64,000 bases of DNA from contig JAJEKB010021337.1 of NCBI GenBank assembly GCA_022393335.1, positions 1,090,195-1,154,194 of the forward strand, given 5' to 3'. Shown in pieces: positions 1-11,090 of this stretch. A program made the translations under genes and the position numbers. The stretch is from Macrotrachela quadricornifera (lineage: Eukaryota > Rotifera > Eurotatoria > Philodinida > Philodinidae). Each line of letters starts with the position of its first letter. Within the stretch, counting starts at the first letter, position 1. The notes under the pieces are model-generated. The model did no database searches, was not told the DNA's origin, and was given only the letters and a program-made list of their open reading frames with translations.

Positions 1-379
1 CCCAGGCAGACAAAACTCAGAAAAAACGGTGAAATACGCGTAGAAATTTTAACGAAAATAAAATCCGGAAAAGTGCACATTTTCCCGATTTTTATCTCTG
101 TTAGTTTTTCTGCGATAATAAACACGTTGAAAATTTACCCGTTTCTAGCACCTGTAAACCTACGTGCATTCACCATTTGCAAATCTACGCGTTTCTACTA
201 CTTGGAAATCGGCGCGCTTTCGATGCAAGAAAATGTGCGCCTTTTCCCATTTTTTTATCTCCTTTAGATTTTCTACGACCAAGAATGGGTCCGCAATCTA
301 CACGTTTTCAGCACTTGTAATTCTACGCGTTTTTAACTCCTGAAAATGTGCGCTTTTCCCGATTTTTTATCTTTAGATT

Positions 380-665
380 TCATACACTATAGACCTATGC
401 CTCACACGAGTACCGATTAAACTCTCATCACATAAGGGTAACCTATAGACCTATACCCATATGGGTAACATATCAACTTATACCCCCCAAGGGAAACGTA
501 TGCAGATATACCTCTAAGGGTGGCCTAAGACTTCACCTAAACGAGTAAGTTATGCACATATACTCATATGGATAATGTATAGACCTATACCCACACGGCT
601 ACGGTATAGACCTACAGTCATATGAGTTTTATGTAGGCATATACTCAGAAAGGTATGGGTATTAA
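380..665. repeat. Degenerate minisatellite, CTATAGACCTATACCC type
   Basis: A motif close to CTATAGACCTAT followed by ACCCATATGGGTAAC recurs irregularly at about 387, 443, 577 and 604, with weaker copies between. Spacing is near multiples of 28 bp. It has no coding potential. Confidence 0.6.
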
Positions 666-1524
666 TATTTACCAGATTGGTACTAGTGTAGGGGTATACT
701 TCAGGGGTCAGGAATACGAATTGAGAAGGTGAAGTTCACGAACTCCATTCCAGTGAAGTAAAAGTCTACTGAAATCGTTCATTTGAAGGAAATAAATCCT
801 ATTTACAGTTCTTCTCCAGGAACTGAGTTTTCAACCAATTCAGTACAAATGAACTGATTTGTTCAAACAAGTCTTCACTAGAAATTGTATAATGTATCTT
901 AGAGTGCTATTATATAGGGGATTCTTTATGTTGTGAACTTCTATCATACTAAGTTCTTTGCACTAAAAGATCCTCCCATATTAGAAGATCACGCTATAAT
1001 AGAAGCCTCTGTCAGCAAAAAGTTTCAAAGGTATATTACAAGACTCTCTTAATTAGGTAATAAATTGGTAAAACTGACATTGAAGTTAGTGAATGTCTAT
1101 TAAAATAGGCAAAGTTATGGATGTTTTCTCTCGTAATTATTGAAGAAACGAGGTCTTCATTAAAACTGGGTTGAAGTCCTAAAAAAGCATTGTCCCAAAC
1201 CTCAAAGATCAAAAGGGTTTTTGGAAAATGTTTTTAATTAAAAATAACGAAAGTTAGTGGACGTAATAGAAGAACCTTCTGGAGATTTGATACGCTGAAA
1301 AATTACAAAAGATTGGAGATCTTTTATTACAAGAGGAGGAGGTTTAAGGTATGCTTAGATCCTAAAAGTCTATTATACAGGGTATCCTTGTACAATAAGG
1401 CACACCCAGGAGATTCATGGGGTATCGGACTCTATCAGATCTGCATAACATACAAGGATTCGACAAAAACCTTGTCGGATCCGATCGAAAATGGTCGGAT
1501 CTACAGGTCAGATTGAATCTCCTT

Positions 1525-1745
1525 GGTGAATACCTAAGAGCATCTCTATATAATGATAGTCGAGGACTTAAGGACCTAAGGACACTACTATATTATAGCA
1601 GTCAAGGACATATGGGTATCTTCAGATAAAAGAATTTGAGGACCTATAGCTCTCTTCTGCTAAAGGAACTCGAGGACCTAAGGGTATCCCTATATAGTAG
1701 CACTCGAGAACTTATGAATGCTGCTATATAAGGATGAAGGTGTGT
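1525..1745. repeat. Degenerate 34-bp-class minisatellite (GAGGACCTAAGGGTATCCCTATA type)
   Basis: Copies of a unit reading roughly GAGGACCTAAGG-GTATCCCTATATAG repeat through this stretch. The same family appears on the opposite strand at 37205-37555, so it is a dispersed repeat family and not a one-off duplication. Confidence 0.55.
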
Positions 1746-3010
1746 TGTTTATAATATGGAGGACTGTCGTTGAAGTTGATGCGCAGAGAATCTATCTCTA
1801 TAATGTTCAGTGTTTGTGGATGTTTATGTAGGATTGGTTAATTAGGAAAATAACAAATCGAATATTGTATAAGTTGTTGAAACCTTATGGTCAGGGGTAG
1901 GTAAAACTTCGTAAAAGTTTCTAAAATTTAACGTATGAACGGTCCTAGAACCTTTTCAAACTTACTAGAACAGGGTCAGTGAATGTGCGAAGATGCTTTG
2001 AAGAATCTTCTAGAGTATAATCGACTGGCATTTCGGGAGCTTTATGAAAATTTTCGGAATTCTAGAAAATATGATTGCAATGCTTGAAGAATCGCCTGAG
2101 GCCTTCTAGAAGCTTTTGAATATAAAAATTCGTTAGAACTGTCTATAACATTCAAAACGCTTCTGAAATCTGTCAAAAGTTCTTAAATTTTCTAAAGTTA
2201 CTCAGTAATCCATAATTATCTAAAAGATTTTGAATATGAATGCTTCTAGAATGCTCTAGAAGATAGTAGAGAATCTCTCGGCTGTAGTTGGAATCATTTA
2301 GAATATTGCAATAGTCTATGAGTAACGTATTCTGTTGCTTAGCGAACAGTAAATAGTAGGTGACTAAGGATTAGTAGTGTCTGTTACTACAATCTCTTGA
2401 AAGTTTTCGGAACGTTCTTGAACATTAGTAGCAAGTATATAGATGAAGTCAGCTTTATTAGTAACCAACCACTAAAAATGCCCATTATGTCTATATATAT
2501 ATACATAATGTCCAATATCTGCCCATTATCGGATCAATATTTAAGGATTAGTGGGTCGGTCAAAAGTCTTAAGACCATATTGAAGTAAGCTCAAAAGAAA
2601 GTAGGCAGAGAGAAGAAGCCTTCATCAGTAGAAGACTATAACTGATAACTGTAAAAGAAAAATTTATTTAATTTGAAAAGTGTGTGTGTATATTTTGTAA
2701 ATTTATAAAACAACACCAAATGTTCACATCTAATTGAAACTCAGAAAATTAATTTTATGTTGCTCCACATGCATAAACACAAAGTCTTATCAAATATTGA
2801 GGAATCACGGCATAAAGTCCATCACAGAAAAGTGTGTTGAATTCAGAGTATCTAAATATATGTGATATCAGATGAAACAGCATCAGCTTATGCAGCATAT
2901 TTTACTGTAGAACAATCAATTAGCTTTTCAGTGCCTTAATCTATTCGTAGTCTTTCTGATTGCCGTGAAATGACGAACTCAAATTTAGCATACAAAAACA
3001 TCCATAACTT

Positions 3011-3285
3011 TTAATTCGTGAATACGAATGAAATCTCTTTCAATCATATCAAAAAACGGAGTAATTTCTAACGTAAGAAAACATGTTCATAAGTGAACTA
3101 GTAAATACAAGTTAATTCTCTTTCAATAATATGAAAGAAAGTGATTTCTAACGTAAGAAAACATGTTCATAGTTGAATTCGTAAATAGGAGTTAAATCTC
3201 TTTAGATAACATCAAAAAACGAAATGATTTCTAATGTAAGAAAATACGTATACAATTGAACTCGTAAATAGGAATAAAATGGCTA
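3011..3285. repeat. Tandem repeat, ~80-bp unit, about 3.3 copies
   Basis: The block ATTTCTAACGTAAGAAAACA occurs at 3064 and again at 3144, with a decayed copy near 3227. The intervening sequence (GTAAATA.., CTCTTTCAATAATAT..) is also repeated. It lies just inside the right inverted repeat of the 1-3469 block. Confidence 0.75.
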
Positions 3286-3469
3286 TGAATAACGCGAAAT
3301 AACCGAGTCTTTTTTAACGTCGGAATAAGGTGTGGTGGGTTCTAGAAAGAAAAAATGATTACAAATTGCGTAAAAACGATGTTATTACGTTACTGATACG
3401 TAAAAACGCCGTTTTTATGAATTTCTAACGCGTCTTTACGTTTTTTTTCAAAAGGCTTTGTCTGCCTGG

Positions 3470-4960
3470 ATGCTCTCCTATGCAAACACACTTTGCCAGC
3501 GCCCTTAAAATGGCAAATAGAAAATCTTTGAGTGATAACAAAAAAATACTCAAATAAAAACAGAGTAACTACGATAACAACAACAAAAAAGAGACAGCCC
3601 ACATAAAGAGACGAACTCTTTTGCATCTCAAACAAATATCCATTCTTTCATCATTGTAATCAGAAGACTACTACAAATCCGATGAATAAAACAAACTGAC
3701 AACAAGTAGTAGTTCTACTACCACAAACAAAACCAAGACACTGTCCTCATCATTCGACCTGCTATCCATCTATCACGTCACCAAACATACTTGTCGTCTT
3801 CTATAGACATTACTACCACAAGTAACGTTCGTCCAAAGATTCGCTCAGCTCTTTCTCGTAGAAGTCGTGTTTCTAAACTACCGTCATGCTATTCATTTAT
3901 AAAATTAAAAAAACCGAAGTCAGATTCATGTTCCTCGACCTCAACTGTTTTTCACCAAACTTAATAAAAACAAATGCTTTTTGTTAAAAATTTGTCATTT
4001 GTTTCAAAAACTGAGCTTCAAAAAATTTTTATGCAACTGACTTTAGATCTGAATTTCTCGTCCTCGATTACCCTTCGGTCAAGTTTTATTAAAAATATTA
4101 TTAATTGATCGTTATTATTTAATTAATAATTAATTAATCAAAACTAACATCAGATTCGAGTTCCCCGACTCCGTTTACCCTTTAGTCAATCCTTATTAGA
4201 AACCACGCCAAATCAATGGTTTTTTTGACGCTGCGAACATACAATCAGACAATCTATGTTTGTAAGACTCTTCTCTACGAGAAAGAGAATAAAATTGAGT
4301 CCTTAAACTACTACGCTTTCGTTGATACGGTTTTTGAAAACGAACAAATCTGGAAGAAAACTCTAATAATAATAATAATATTATTATTATGATAAAAACG
4401 TCCCATAGGCTTATCATCCGTCGGGTCGGCTGCGGTTATTTTTACTAATTTCTACGTGCAACCGGATTCTTTCGCCTTTTTTTTTTACAGACGGCCATAC
4501 TCTCTGCACTCTCTTCTGTCTTACATACTTACTAAAGATGTAGTCAGCACGGATGCTCATTTGGACTGAGTCATTTGAGGTAACTTAGCCGTTAGTGACT
4601 TGTTCAGAGTCATTTTATGGATGATGATACTGAGGTTTAAACAAAGTATTTTGTGTGTGCGTATCGAACAACATAACCACTCAACCATGGCGACTGAAAC
4701 TCTAATGAATGACAATAATAATCGTTCTTTACTCAATTTATATTATGCACTAAACACTGTGTAGCAGCTTTCTAGCGTTGCACCTAGTTTATAATCGAGT
4801 CTATTTACTTTATTAATAGCTACTGGTTATTATATAGTCTTGTTTCACACTGCCACTGGTTAAGAGAAACGTATTTTTTTTAACGAATTTTGATAAAAAT
4901 CAATAAATATTAATATTTTCTTTTCATATAGATGAATATCATATTTTTATATCTTATAAT
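3470..4960. other. Gene-free AT-rich stretch with repeat fragments
   Basis: No convincing gene. At 4050-4190 there are copies of the 'CCCCGACTCCG..ACCTTTGGTCAAACTTTATTAAAA' family that forms the array at 23.4-23.9 kb. At 4366-4392 there is an imperfect ATT/AAT microsatellite palindrome. At 4510-4690 lies a fragment (GCCGTTAGTGACTTGTTCA..) also present at 46260-46450. Confidence 0.5.
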
Positions 4961-4968
4961 ATAAAGGT
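4961..4968 (+). promoter_or_regulatory. TATA-like element upstream of the 4994 start
   Basis: TATAAAGG lies about 30 bp upstream of the ATG at 4994, inside an AT-rich background. A chance match is quite possible at this base composition. Confidence 0.25.
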
Positions 4969-4993
4969 TGTTACCCATAAATTAACATATTCA

Positions 4994-5234
4994 ATGGAGA
5001 CATCAATGAAGAATGTTTGTACAAATTTCGTTCCCCAAGAATGGAATGTATATAAATGCCGACAATGTTTTCGAAAAAAAGAAGATCATAAAAATGAGTC
5101 ACCTATTGCTTCAGGTAATCCCCAAATACCTATCAACACAAGATCCTCATCTGTCTTATCAGAAGCAATCTATCTTTCGTCAACTACCGATACAAAAGCT
5201 AATGATCGTTCACATTTGGCGAATTTTCGAGAAC
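4994..5234 (+). CDS. Probable first exon of a protein with a C-x2-C-F-R-x-K-x2-H motif
   Basis: The ORF opens with ATG and has an early motif: Cys-Thr-Asn-Phe, then K-C-R-Q-C-F-R-K-K-E-D-H at about residues 21-32. The pattern C-x2-F...K-C-x2-C-F-x-x-R/K-x-x-H occurs at the N terminus of the actin/myosin-phosphatase regulator MPRIP and its relatives, just before their PH domain. The rest is Ser/Thr-rich. The exon appears to end at a good donor (GAAC|GTAAGT, phase 1) at 5234. I could not identify a following exon encoding a PH domain; one candidate acceptor (TTTCAG at about 5391) leads to a short frame that closes. The exon may therefore belong to a truncated gene, or its partners may have been lost. 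Motif seen directly; family link is inference. Confidence 0.45.
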
Positions 5235-5789
5235 GTAAGTCCAAAAACTGTTCAAAATCAGTCATTATATTTCACTTCAAACTTTAAAGCTGCATCGATT
5301 TTTGTTACACAATGCACTCATTATAGAAGCTCTCCTTAAACTTGGTCAGGATCCTAGCGTCGACTTCCTGCTCAGTAAAATCATTTCAGCAGAAACTGCT
5401 ACTACAACAAGAACCCAAAAAAAGGAGTGTATGTTCCAATCGATAAATCCGACAGGAGAGGCGTTTCTCGATTAGAACCAGTTAGACTGTACATTATGCG
5501 ACGAAATTATAGGTGCTAATAAACCACCTTATCAAAAAGTTTTCGGTGTAACTACGCAAATGTCACAAAACGTTCGTATCTAACCACCCAAAAGTACAGA
5601 AATCAGCATTTTCACGTTGAAAATAGAACCGTGATACCGACCTATTAACTACTCCTGAAAATATGTAGAAAACAGCGTTGACTTGCGAAGACTTTCGCTT
5701 TCAGATCACTAAAACCATTACTTTTAAATTCTACAATAAAACCGCCAAAAAAACGGTATACTTGACCAGTATTTCCACTGTCAAACTGA
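5235..5789. other. No supported gene
   Basis: Non-repetitive sequence downstream of the 4994 exon. Short open frames only, without coding character or good splice pairs. Confidence 0.4.
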
Positions 5790-6007
5790 CAGTGGTGTCA
5801 CATATCCAGGATTTTAGAGATACCGCATCTTCGTCGGGAGACGCTACACGCATGTCTAGGAGATGCGGTCATTTGACATCGGAGGTATAAGATTTTTCCT
5901 GAGATGCGTATCCCTCATATCTCCACCCGCATCTCCCACGAAAGATACGGTATCTCCCTTAGGAGACGCGGTGGCATCTTCAAAATCTTGGATATGTGAC
6001 ACTACTG
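5790..6007. mobile_element. Small inverted-repeat element (MITE), TIR CAGTGGTGTCACATATCC
   Basis: The left end CAGTGGTGTCACATATCCAGGATTTT is matched by the reverse complement of the right end (CAGTAGTGTCACATATCCAAGATTTT). Each side continues into repeats of GGAGATGCGGT/GATACCGCATCT. The element is 218 bp with no ORF. The CAGT start suggests a Tc1/mariner or hAT derivative. No clean target duplication is visible. Confidence 0.7.
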
Positions 6008-6920
6008 TGTAAAAGTGAAATTTCGAAAGAATATATCTGGAAAAATGTGCGTGCTCCTAGTGAAACCTCGTTTTTTTCTTTCGGTTGGTCAGATATTGAT
6101 CTATAACAGTTCTCGATATGCCTGAGAAAGTACCACTTTCAATGGTTCAACCTGAAAAATTATTATAAGCGAAAAATCAAAAAAAAGCATTTTTCTAGGA
6201 TTCTTCATAATTTTGCATATGTGTTAAGATTCTGTTTTAGGCGTGAAATAACGGTATCCCCCCTTCTTCTCGGCGACTTTAACTCCGATCGGGCTGAAAA
6301 TTTTTTTTGTGATACTTCAACTGATTTGTGGGGTGTATTTTATTTTTGTCGATAACTTTTACCATTCAGTTTTGGGAGACTTCACAAAAGTTTTAGTATC
6401 CTGAAGAACCAAGTGTTAACGAGGTTTTCAGTATTTTACTTCTTCTGCCAAAACTATTAGGAATTTTTCCAAAAAAAGTATACACCGCACGATTGGGTCT
6501 TTCTACCCACCGTAAAAATTTCACCTCAAAAAAATTGAAATCTGTGATTTGCGAGAGGAAAAACTTTAACCCCTTCTTGGGCTTCGGTGTCTCCAGAAGT
6601 GCAAGAACACCAGGTGTGGCAACTTTGAGTCTACAACAACTTTTGCTCTACTCATCGAGAACTATCACCATAAAAAATTTAAAAATTTTCGGTCGACCGC
6701 TTTTGCGAAACGCCCAAAAGGGAGCTCTCCTTGATCGCGGGTTCTTTTCCACCATTCATTCAAATTTTCTGAATCCTGCCTCCCTCTCGATACCTCTAAA
6801 TTTCAAACATAGTTACAGAACTTAAGAAGCACATTTTATACCTTTTCATCCAGAATATCTAGAAACGCCACTGTCAGACCTTTGCCTAAAATTCAACGGT
6901 TGATGAAAAACGACTCAAAG
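6008..6920. other. No supported gene
   Basis: Low-complexity and poly-A/T-interrupted sequence. An open frame of 110 codons at 6493-6825 has no recognisable domain and no homogeneous coding signal, so I leave it unannotated. Confidence 0.4.
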
Positions 6921-6980
6921 CATCAAACGACTGGATCCAACCCTAGCATCAAACGACTGGATCCAACCCTAGCATCAAAC
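6921..6980. repeat. Tandem duplication, 26-bp unit
   Basis: CATCAAACGACTGGATCCAA followed by CCCTAG is perfectly repeated at 6921-6946 and 6947-6972, with a third partial copy. Perfect identity implies a recent duplication. Confidence 0.9.
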
Positions 6981-7139
6981 ACTACCTGTGACAGTGTACC
7001 GCGAACGAACATAAAACTGAAAGTAGAAAGCTAGAACTAACTTCCATATTTGATTACCAGTTCGGGAGGTCATTCTGCTTTAGTCTAATCTGCTCATTCA
7101 AGAGATCATCCGAAAACATGCTCCTACTAATTTCACCAA

Positions 7140-7526
7140 TTGTGGAGTGCAACACCATGCATCACATCCCGCAGTGAATTACGCTATGAAGAATTTCGGG
7201 ACATTTCATACCGAGAAATATTAGTAATGCTGGGAAAACATGTTCTCTATCACAATCAGAGTAGATTACCATTTCCAGTTCTTGATTTCTTATATTTTCG
7301 TATGACTATTGCAGAAGCCGTCACGCGACACATTCATTTGGAACTCGCGGATTACCAAGGACGAGAGAGGGCATCGAGGCGCGCAGTCGAATATCATTAC
7401 GAAGAATTTTGCGAGCGAGTGAACCGAGAAGAATTATTTCCTAGTGAAGAAGGGAACATTCTCATAATCGAACTAGATTACGGGATGCAATCGTTGACCT
7501 CTTTCATTTTCATATGACAATTCTAG
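7140..7526 (+). pseudogene. Decayed left-edge units of the tandem exon array
   Basis: Two units at the left edge are recognisable but degraded. The first (7140-7314) keeps R-Y-E-E-F-R and a trace of the R-E-x-L-x-M..K segment, but its donor is changed. The second (7315-7452) aligns over its whole length with the intact 47-residue units, and its acceptor GCAG is kept. The GTATGT donor found after other units is GGAACATT here. A weaker GTGAAG donor at 7444 would still give a phase-1 junction, making a 129-nt exon, so this unit could be used. Otherwise its frame runs to a stop at 7515-7517. The true first exon of the gene is not resolved; an ATG at 7118 opens only 19 codons. Confidence 0.55.
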
Positions 7527-10500
7527 AAACCGCGACGAAAGATACTCGTTCGAAATTCGTCGATTACGAACGGCGAGAGAGTGAACTATGGCGCGGACCC
7601 GAATACACTTACCAAGGAATTCGGGAGGGAGTGAACCGAACAAAATCACCAGTGCCGCTGAAGAAAGGTATGTATCACAGTCAGACCATATATGCGAGCC
7701 CCAGTGGTTGATCTTTTGCCTTTTCATGTCATTATGCTAGAAACCGTAACGCGCGATAATCGTTCTGAATTCACGGCATACAAAGAAGCAGAAAGTGCAT
7801 CACGGGCTGGGATAAAATATGATCATGAACGATTTGCAGAACGAGTGACCCGAAAAGAATTACCAATGGTAGTAAACAACGGTACGTATCACAATTCGAG
7901 TAGATTACGAGCTCCAAGGATTCATTTATCTGTTTTCATCCGCCTATTCTAGAAACTGTGACGGGAGATACTCGTTCTAGGTTCATCGACAACGAAGGGC
8001 AAGAAGGTGAATCGCGACGCAGACCCGAATATACTTATCAAGGAATTCGGGAGGGAGTGAACACAGCAAAATCACCAACGCGCATAAAGAAGGGTACATT
8101 TCACAATCCACTTCAATTACGAATCCTAATTGTTAATCTTTTGTATTTTCATATGACTACTGTAGAAATCTTTACAAGAGATACTCTTCCTCAATACAAG
8201 GTTTACGAAGGACGAGAAGGTTCATCACGGCGTGATCTTGAATATACTTATGAAGGAATTCGCGCAGGAGGGAACCGAGCAAAACCACCAATGCCAGTAA
8301 AGAAGAGTACGTATCACATTCAGACTACTTTACAAGTTCAATGGTCAACCTCTGTATTTTCCTCTGACTATCGTAGATACCGTGCCGGGCGATACTCTTT
8401 CTGAATTCGTAGCATACGAAGGACAAGACAGTGCATCACGGCGCGAAGTCGAATATGCTTATGAAGGATTTGGCAAAGGTGGAAGCTCAGTAAAATCAGC
8501 AATGCCGGTAAAGAATGGTATGTATCAGGGTCAGACCAAATTACGAGTGTTATTCGTTATTCTTTTGTATTTTCATCCGACTACTGTAGAAACTTTGACG
8601 AGAATCGCTTCCCCTAAAGTCAAGGTTTACGAAGGACCAGAGGGCGCATCCCGGCGTGGAGTCGAATTTGCTTACGAAGGATTTCGCGAGGGAGTGATCC
8701 GAGAAGAATTACCAATGCCGATAAAGAAAGGTAAGTATCACAATCACACCAGATTACTCAACTGCAATGGTAGGTCTTTTGTATTTTAATGTGACTATTT
8801 TAGATACCGTGACGGATGATACTCGTTCTGAATTCGAGTATTACAGAGAAAAAGAAAACGCACCAAGAGCTGAGATAAAATATGATTATGAACGTTTTCC
8901 GGAACGAGTGACCCGAAAAGAATTATCAACGCCAGTAAAGAATGGTACGTACCACAATGCGAGTAAACTACGAGCCACAACGATTTCTTTTTCTCCATTC
9001 ATCTGACTACTTTAGAACCTGTGACGAGCGATACTCCTTCTAAGTTCATCGATTATGAACGGCGAGAAGGTGAATCACGGCGCGGAGTCGAATATAATTA
9101 TCAAGGATTCCAGGAGGGAGTAAACCGAGCAAAATCATCAATGCCCATGAAGAAAGGTATGTAACAAACTCTGACTCGATTACGAGTCCAAATGGTTGAT
9201 CTTTTGAATTTTCATGTGACTACTGTAGAAACTTTGACGAGAGATACTCCTCCTGAATACAAGGTTTACGAAGGACGAGAAGATTCATCACGGGGTGAAG
9301 TCGAATATGGTTATGAAGGATTTCGTGAAGGAGGGAACCAAGCAAAATCAACGATGCCGATACAGAAGGGTATGTAGCGGAATCAGACGAAATTACGAGT
9401 TTTAACTGTTGATCTCTTGTATTTTCTTGTCACTATTGTAGAAACTTTGAAGAAACATACCCGTCCTGAATTTGCGGAATACGAAGAACAAGAGGGTTCA
9501 TCACGAGGTGAAAACGAATATGATTATGAAGGATTTCGTGAGGGAGGGGACGAAGTAAAATCAGCAATGTCAGTAAAGAAGAGTACGTATCACATTCAGA
9601 CTAGTTTACGAGTCCAATGGTTGATCTTTTGTATATTCCTCTAACTATTGTAGATACCACGACGGGTGGTACCCGTTCTGAATTGGTGGAATACGAAGGA
9701 CGAGAGGGTTCATCATGGGGTGAAAACGAATATGATTATGGAGGATTTCGCGAAGGAGGGAACCAATCAAAATCAACGATGCCGGTACAGAAGGGTATGT
9801 AGTAGAATCAGACGAAATTACGAGTCTTAATGGTTGATCTCTTGTTTTTTTTTGTCACTGTTGTAGAAATTTTGAAGAGACATACCGATCCTGAATTTGT
9901 GGAATATGAAGGACGAGAGGGCTCATCACGGGGTGAAAACGAATATGATTATGAAGGATTTCGTGAAGGAGGGAACCAAGCAAAATCAACGATGCCGATA
10001 CAGAAGGGTATGTATCACAATGAGGCTAGAATAGAAGCCTCAATCGTAGATCTTTTGCATGCTGATGTGACTATTGTAGAAACCGTGATACGAGATACTT
10101 CTTCTGGATTCGTTGATTTTGAAAGGGGAGAAGGTGCATCACGCCGCCGAGTTGGATATGATTATGAAGAATTTGGTGACGCAATCAACGATCAAGATGT
10201 AGCAATCCCGGTAAAGAAGGGTATGTATGACAATTAGACTAGAATACAAACCAAAATGATGGGTCTTTTGTATGTTGATGTGACTTTTGTAGAAACTGTG
10301 ATACGAGATACTTCTTCTGAATTCGTTGATTATGAAGGGGAAGACGTTGCCTCACGCCGCCGAGTTGAATATGATTATGAAGAATTTGGTGAGGCAACCG
10401 ACGATCAAGATGTAGCAATGCCGGTAAAGAAGGGTATGTATGACAATTAGACTACAATACAAGCCTTAATGGGTGATCTTCTATCTGTCGATTGGACTAT

Positions 10501-10882
10501 TGTAGGAACTGCGATGCGAGATACTTCTTCTGAATTCGTTGATTATGAAAGGGAAGAAGGTGCATCACGGCGCGGAATCGGATATGATTATGAAGAATTT
10601 GGTGACGCAATCGACGATCAAAATGTAGGAATGCCGGTAAAGAAAGGTATGTATGACAATTAGAGTAGAATACAAGTCACAATGATGGATCGTTTGTATG
10701 CTGATATGACTATTGTAGAAACTGCGATGCGATATACTTGTTCTGAATTCGGAACCTATGCAGAGCAAGACGTTGCCTCACGGCGCGGAGTCGAATATGA
10801 TTATGGAGAATTTAGGGACGAAGTGTATGAAGAAGAGTTGCAAATGGGAGTTAGAAATTGTGCGTATATGATTTGTAGGTAA
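7527..10882 (+). CDS. Tandem-exon gene: fifteen 141-nt phase 1-1 exons plus a terminal exon, encoding a 47-residue charged repeat
   Basis: Exons: 7527-7667, 7741-7881, 7953-8093, 8166-8306, 8377-8517, 8590-8730, 8804-8944, 9016-9156, 9229-9369, 9442-9582, 9654-9794, 9867-10007, 10080-10220, 10293-10433, 10506-10646, then 10719-10882 with stop TAA. The first fifteen are all exactly 141 nt. Every intron is 70-73 nt, starts GTAYGT/GTAAGT/GTACAT and ends TAG; every junction is phase 1. Each exon encodes one repeat that opens E-T-V-T-R-D-T, has a central SRRGVEYDYEEF and ends MPVKK-G. The product, at least 759 residues, is rich in Glu, Arg, Asp and Tyr, with no Cys and no membrane segment in the repeats. 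I recognise no family. No repeat contains a stop or a frame-changing indel. Introns are conserved between units too, so duplication copied exon plus intron. Equal length and symmetric phase would permit either constitutive use or alternative/mutually exclusive splicing. The start exon is unresolved. Confidence 0.8.
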
Positions 10883-11090
10883 ATGATGGCTGTAATGATT
10901 GATTTTTTCGTATTCGTTTGAGAACAATGTAAAGGCTGCCATGAGAAGGGGCTGAGAAGAATTTTTGGTTTTGGAAAGGTGGATGGGCGCATACATTAGA
11001 TCTGGATGAGATTTTGAAGAACGTTCGGAAATGGAGTACAAAGCGGAAGGTGAAGTGAAAATAGAGTATAGGGGATGTGGTCATTATACT
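10883..11090 (+). pseudogene. Decayed right-edge unit of the tandem exon array
   Basis: Downstream of the stop the sequence still aligns with an array intron (ATGATTGATTTTTTCGTATTC..AATGTAAAG) and then weakly with an exon (E-R-S-E-M-E-Y-K-A-E-G). The frame is not maintained. Both edges of the array are thus more diverged than the centre, as expected when unequal crossing-over homogenises the middle. Confidence 0.5.

Larger units (their letters stand above)
1..3469. mobile_element. Composite repeat block bounded by imperfect terminal inverted repeats (candidate non-autonomous DNA transposon)
   Basis: Bases 2-14 (CCAGGCAGACAAA) are the exact reverse complement of 3457-3469. The similarity continues inward for about 50 bp on each side, through an A-rich stretch, then ACGCGT and AGAAATT. 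Subterminal repeats follow: a motif like AAAATGTGCGCTTTTCCC recurs near 70, 231 and 345, and TCTACGCGTTT near 182 and 322. No transposase ORF is visible. The interior consists of several unrelated tandem-repeat patches. The window begins at the left end, so a target-site duplication cannot be tested. It could instead be two separate inverted copies of one repeat. The inverted repeat is directly visible; the transposon reading is an inference. Confidence 0.5.

Noticed and set aside
7140..10882. Reading the array as many separate small genes of 60-135 codons each starting ATG in the ..ATGGTTGATCTTTTG.. phrase
   Set aside because: Those ATGs lie in the introns just before the TAG acceptors, and the frames end just after the GTATGT donors. 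The constant 141-nt phase-1 exon model explains all units better.
7473..11084. Minus-strand open frames across the exon array (for example 7473-7727, 8795-8998, 10778-11041)
   Set aside because: They are reverse-strand shadows of the charged, purine-rich repeat units and share their 213-bp period; no splice structure or domain supports them.
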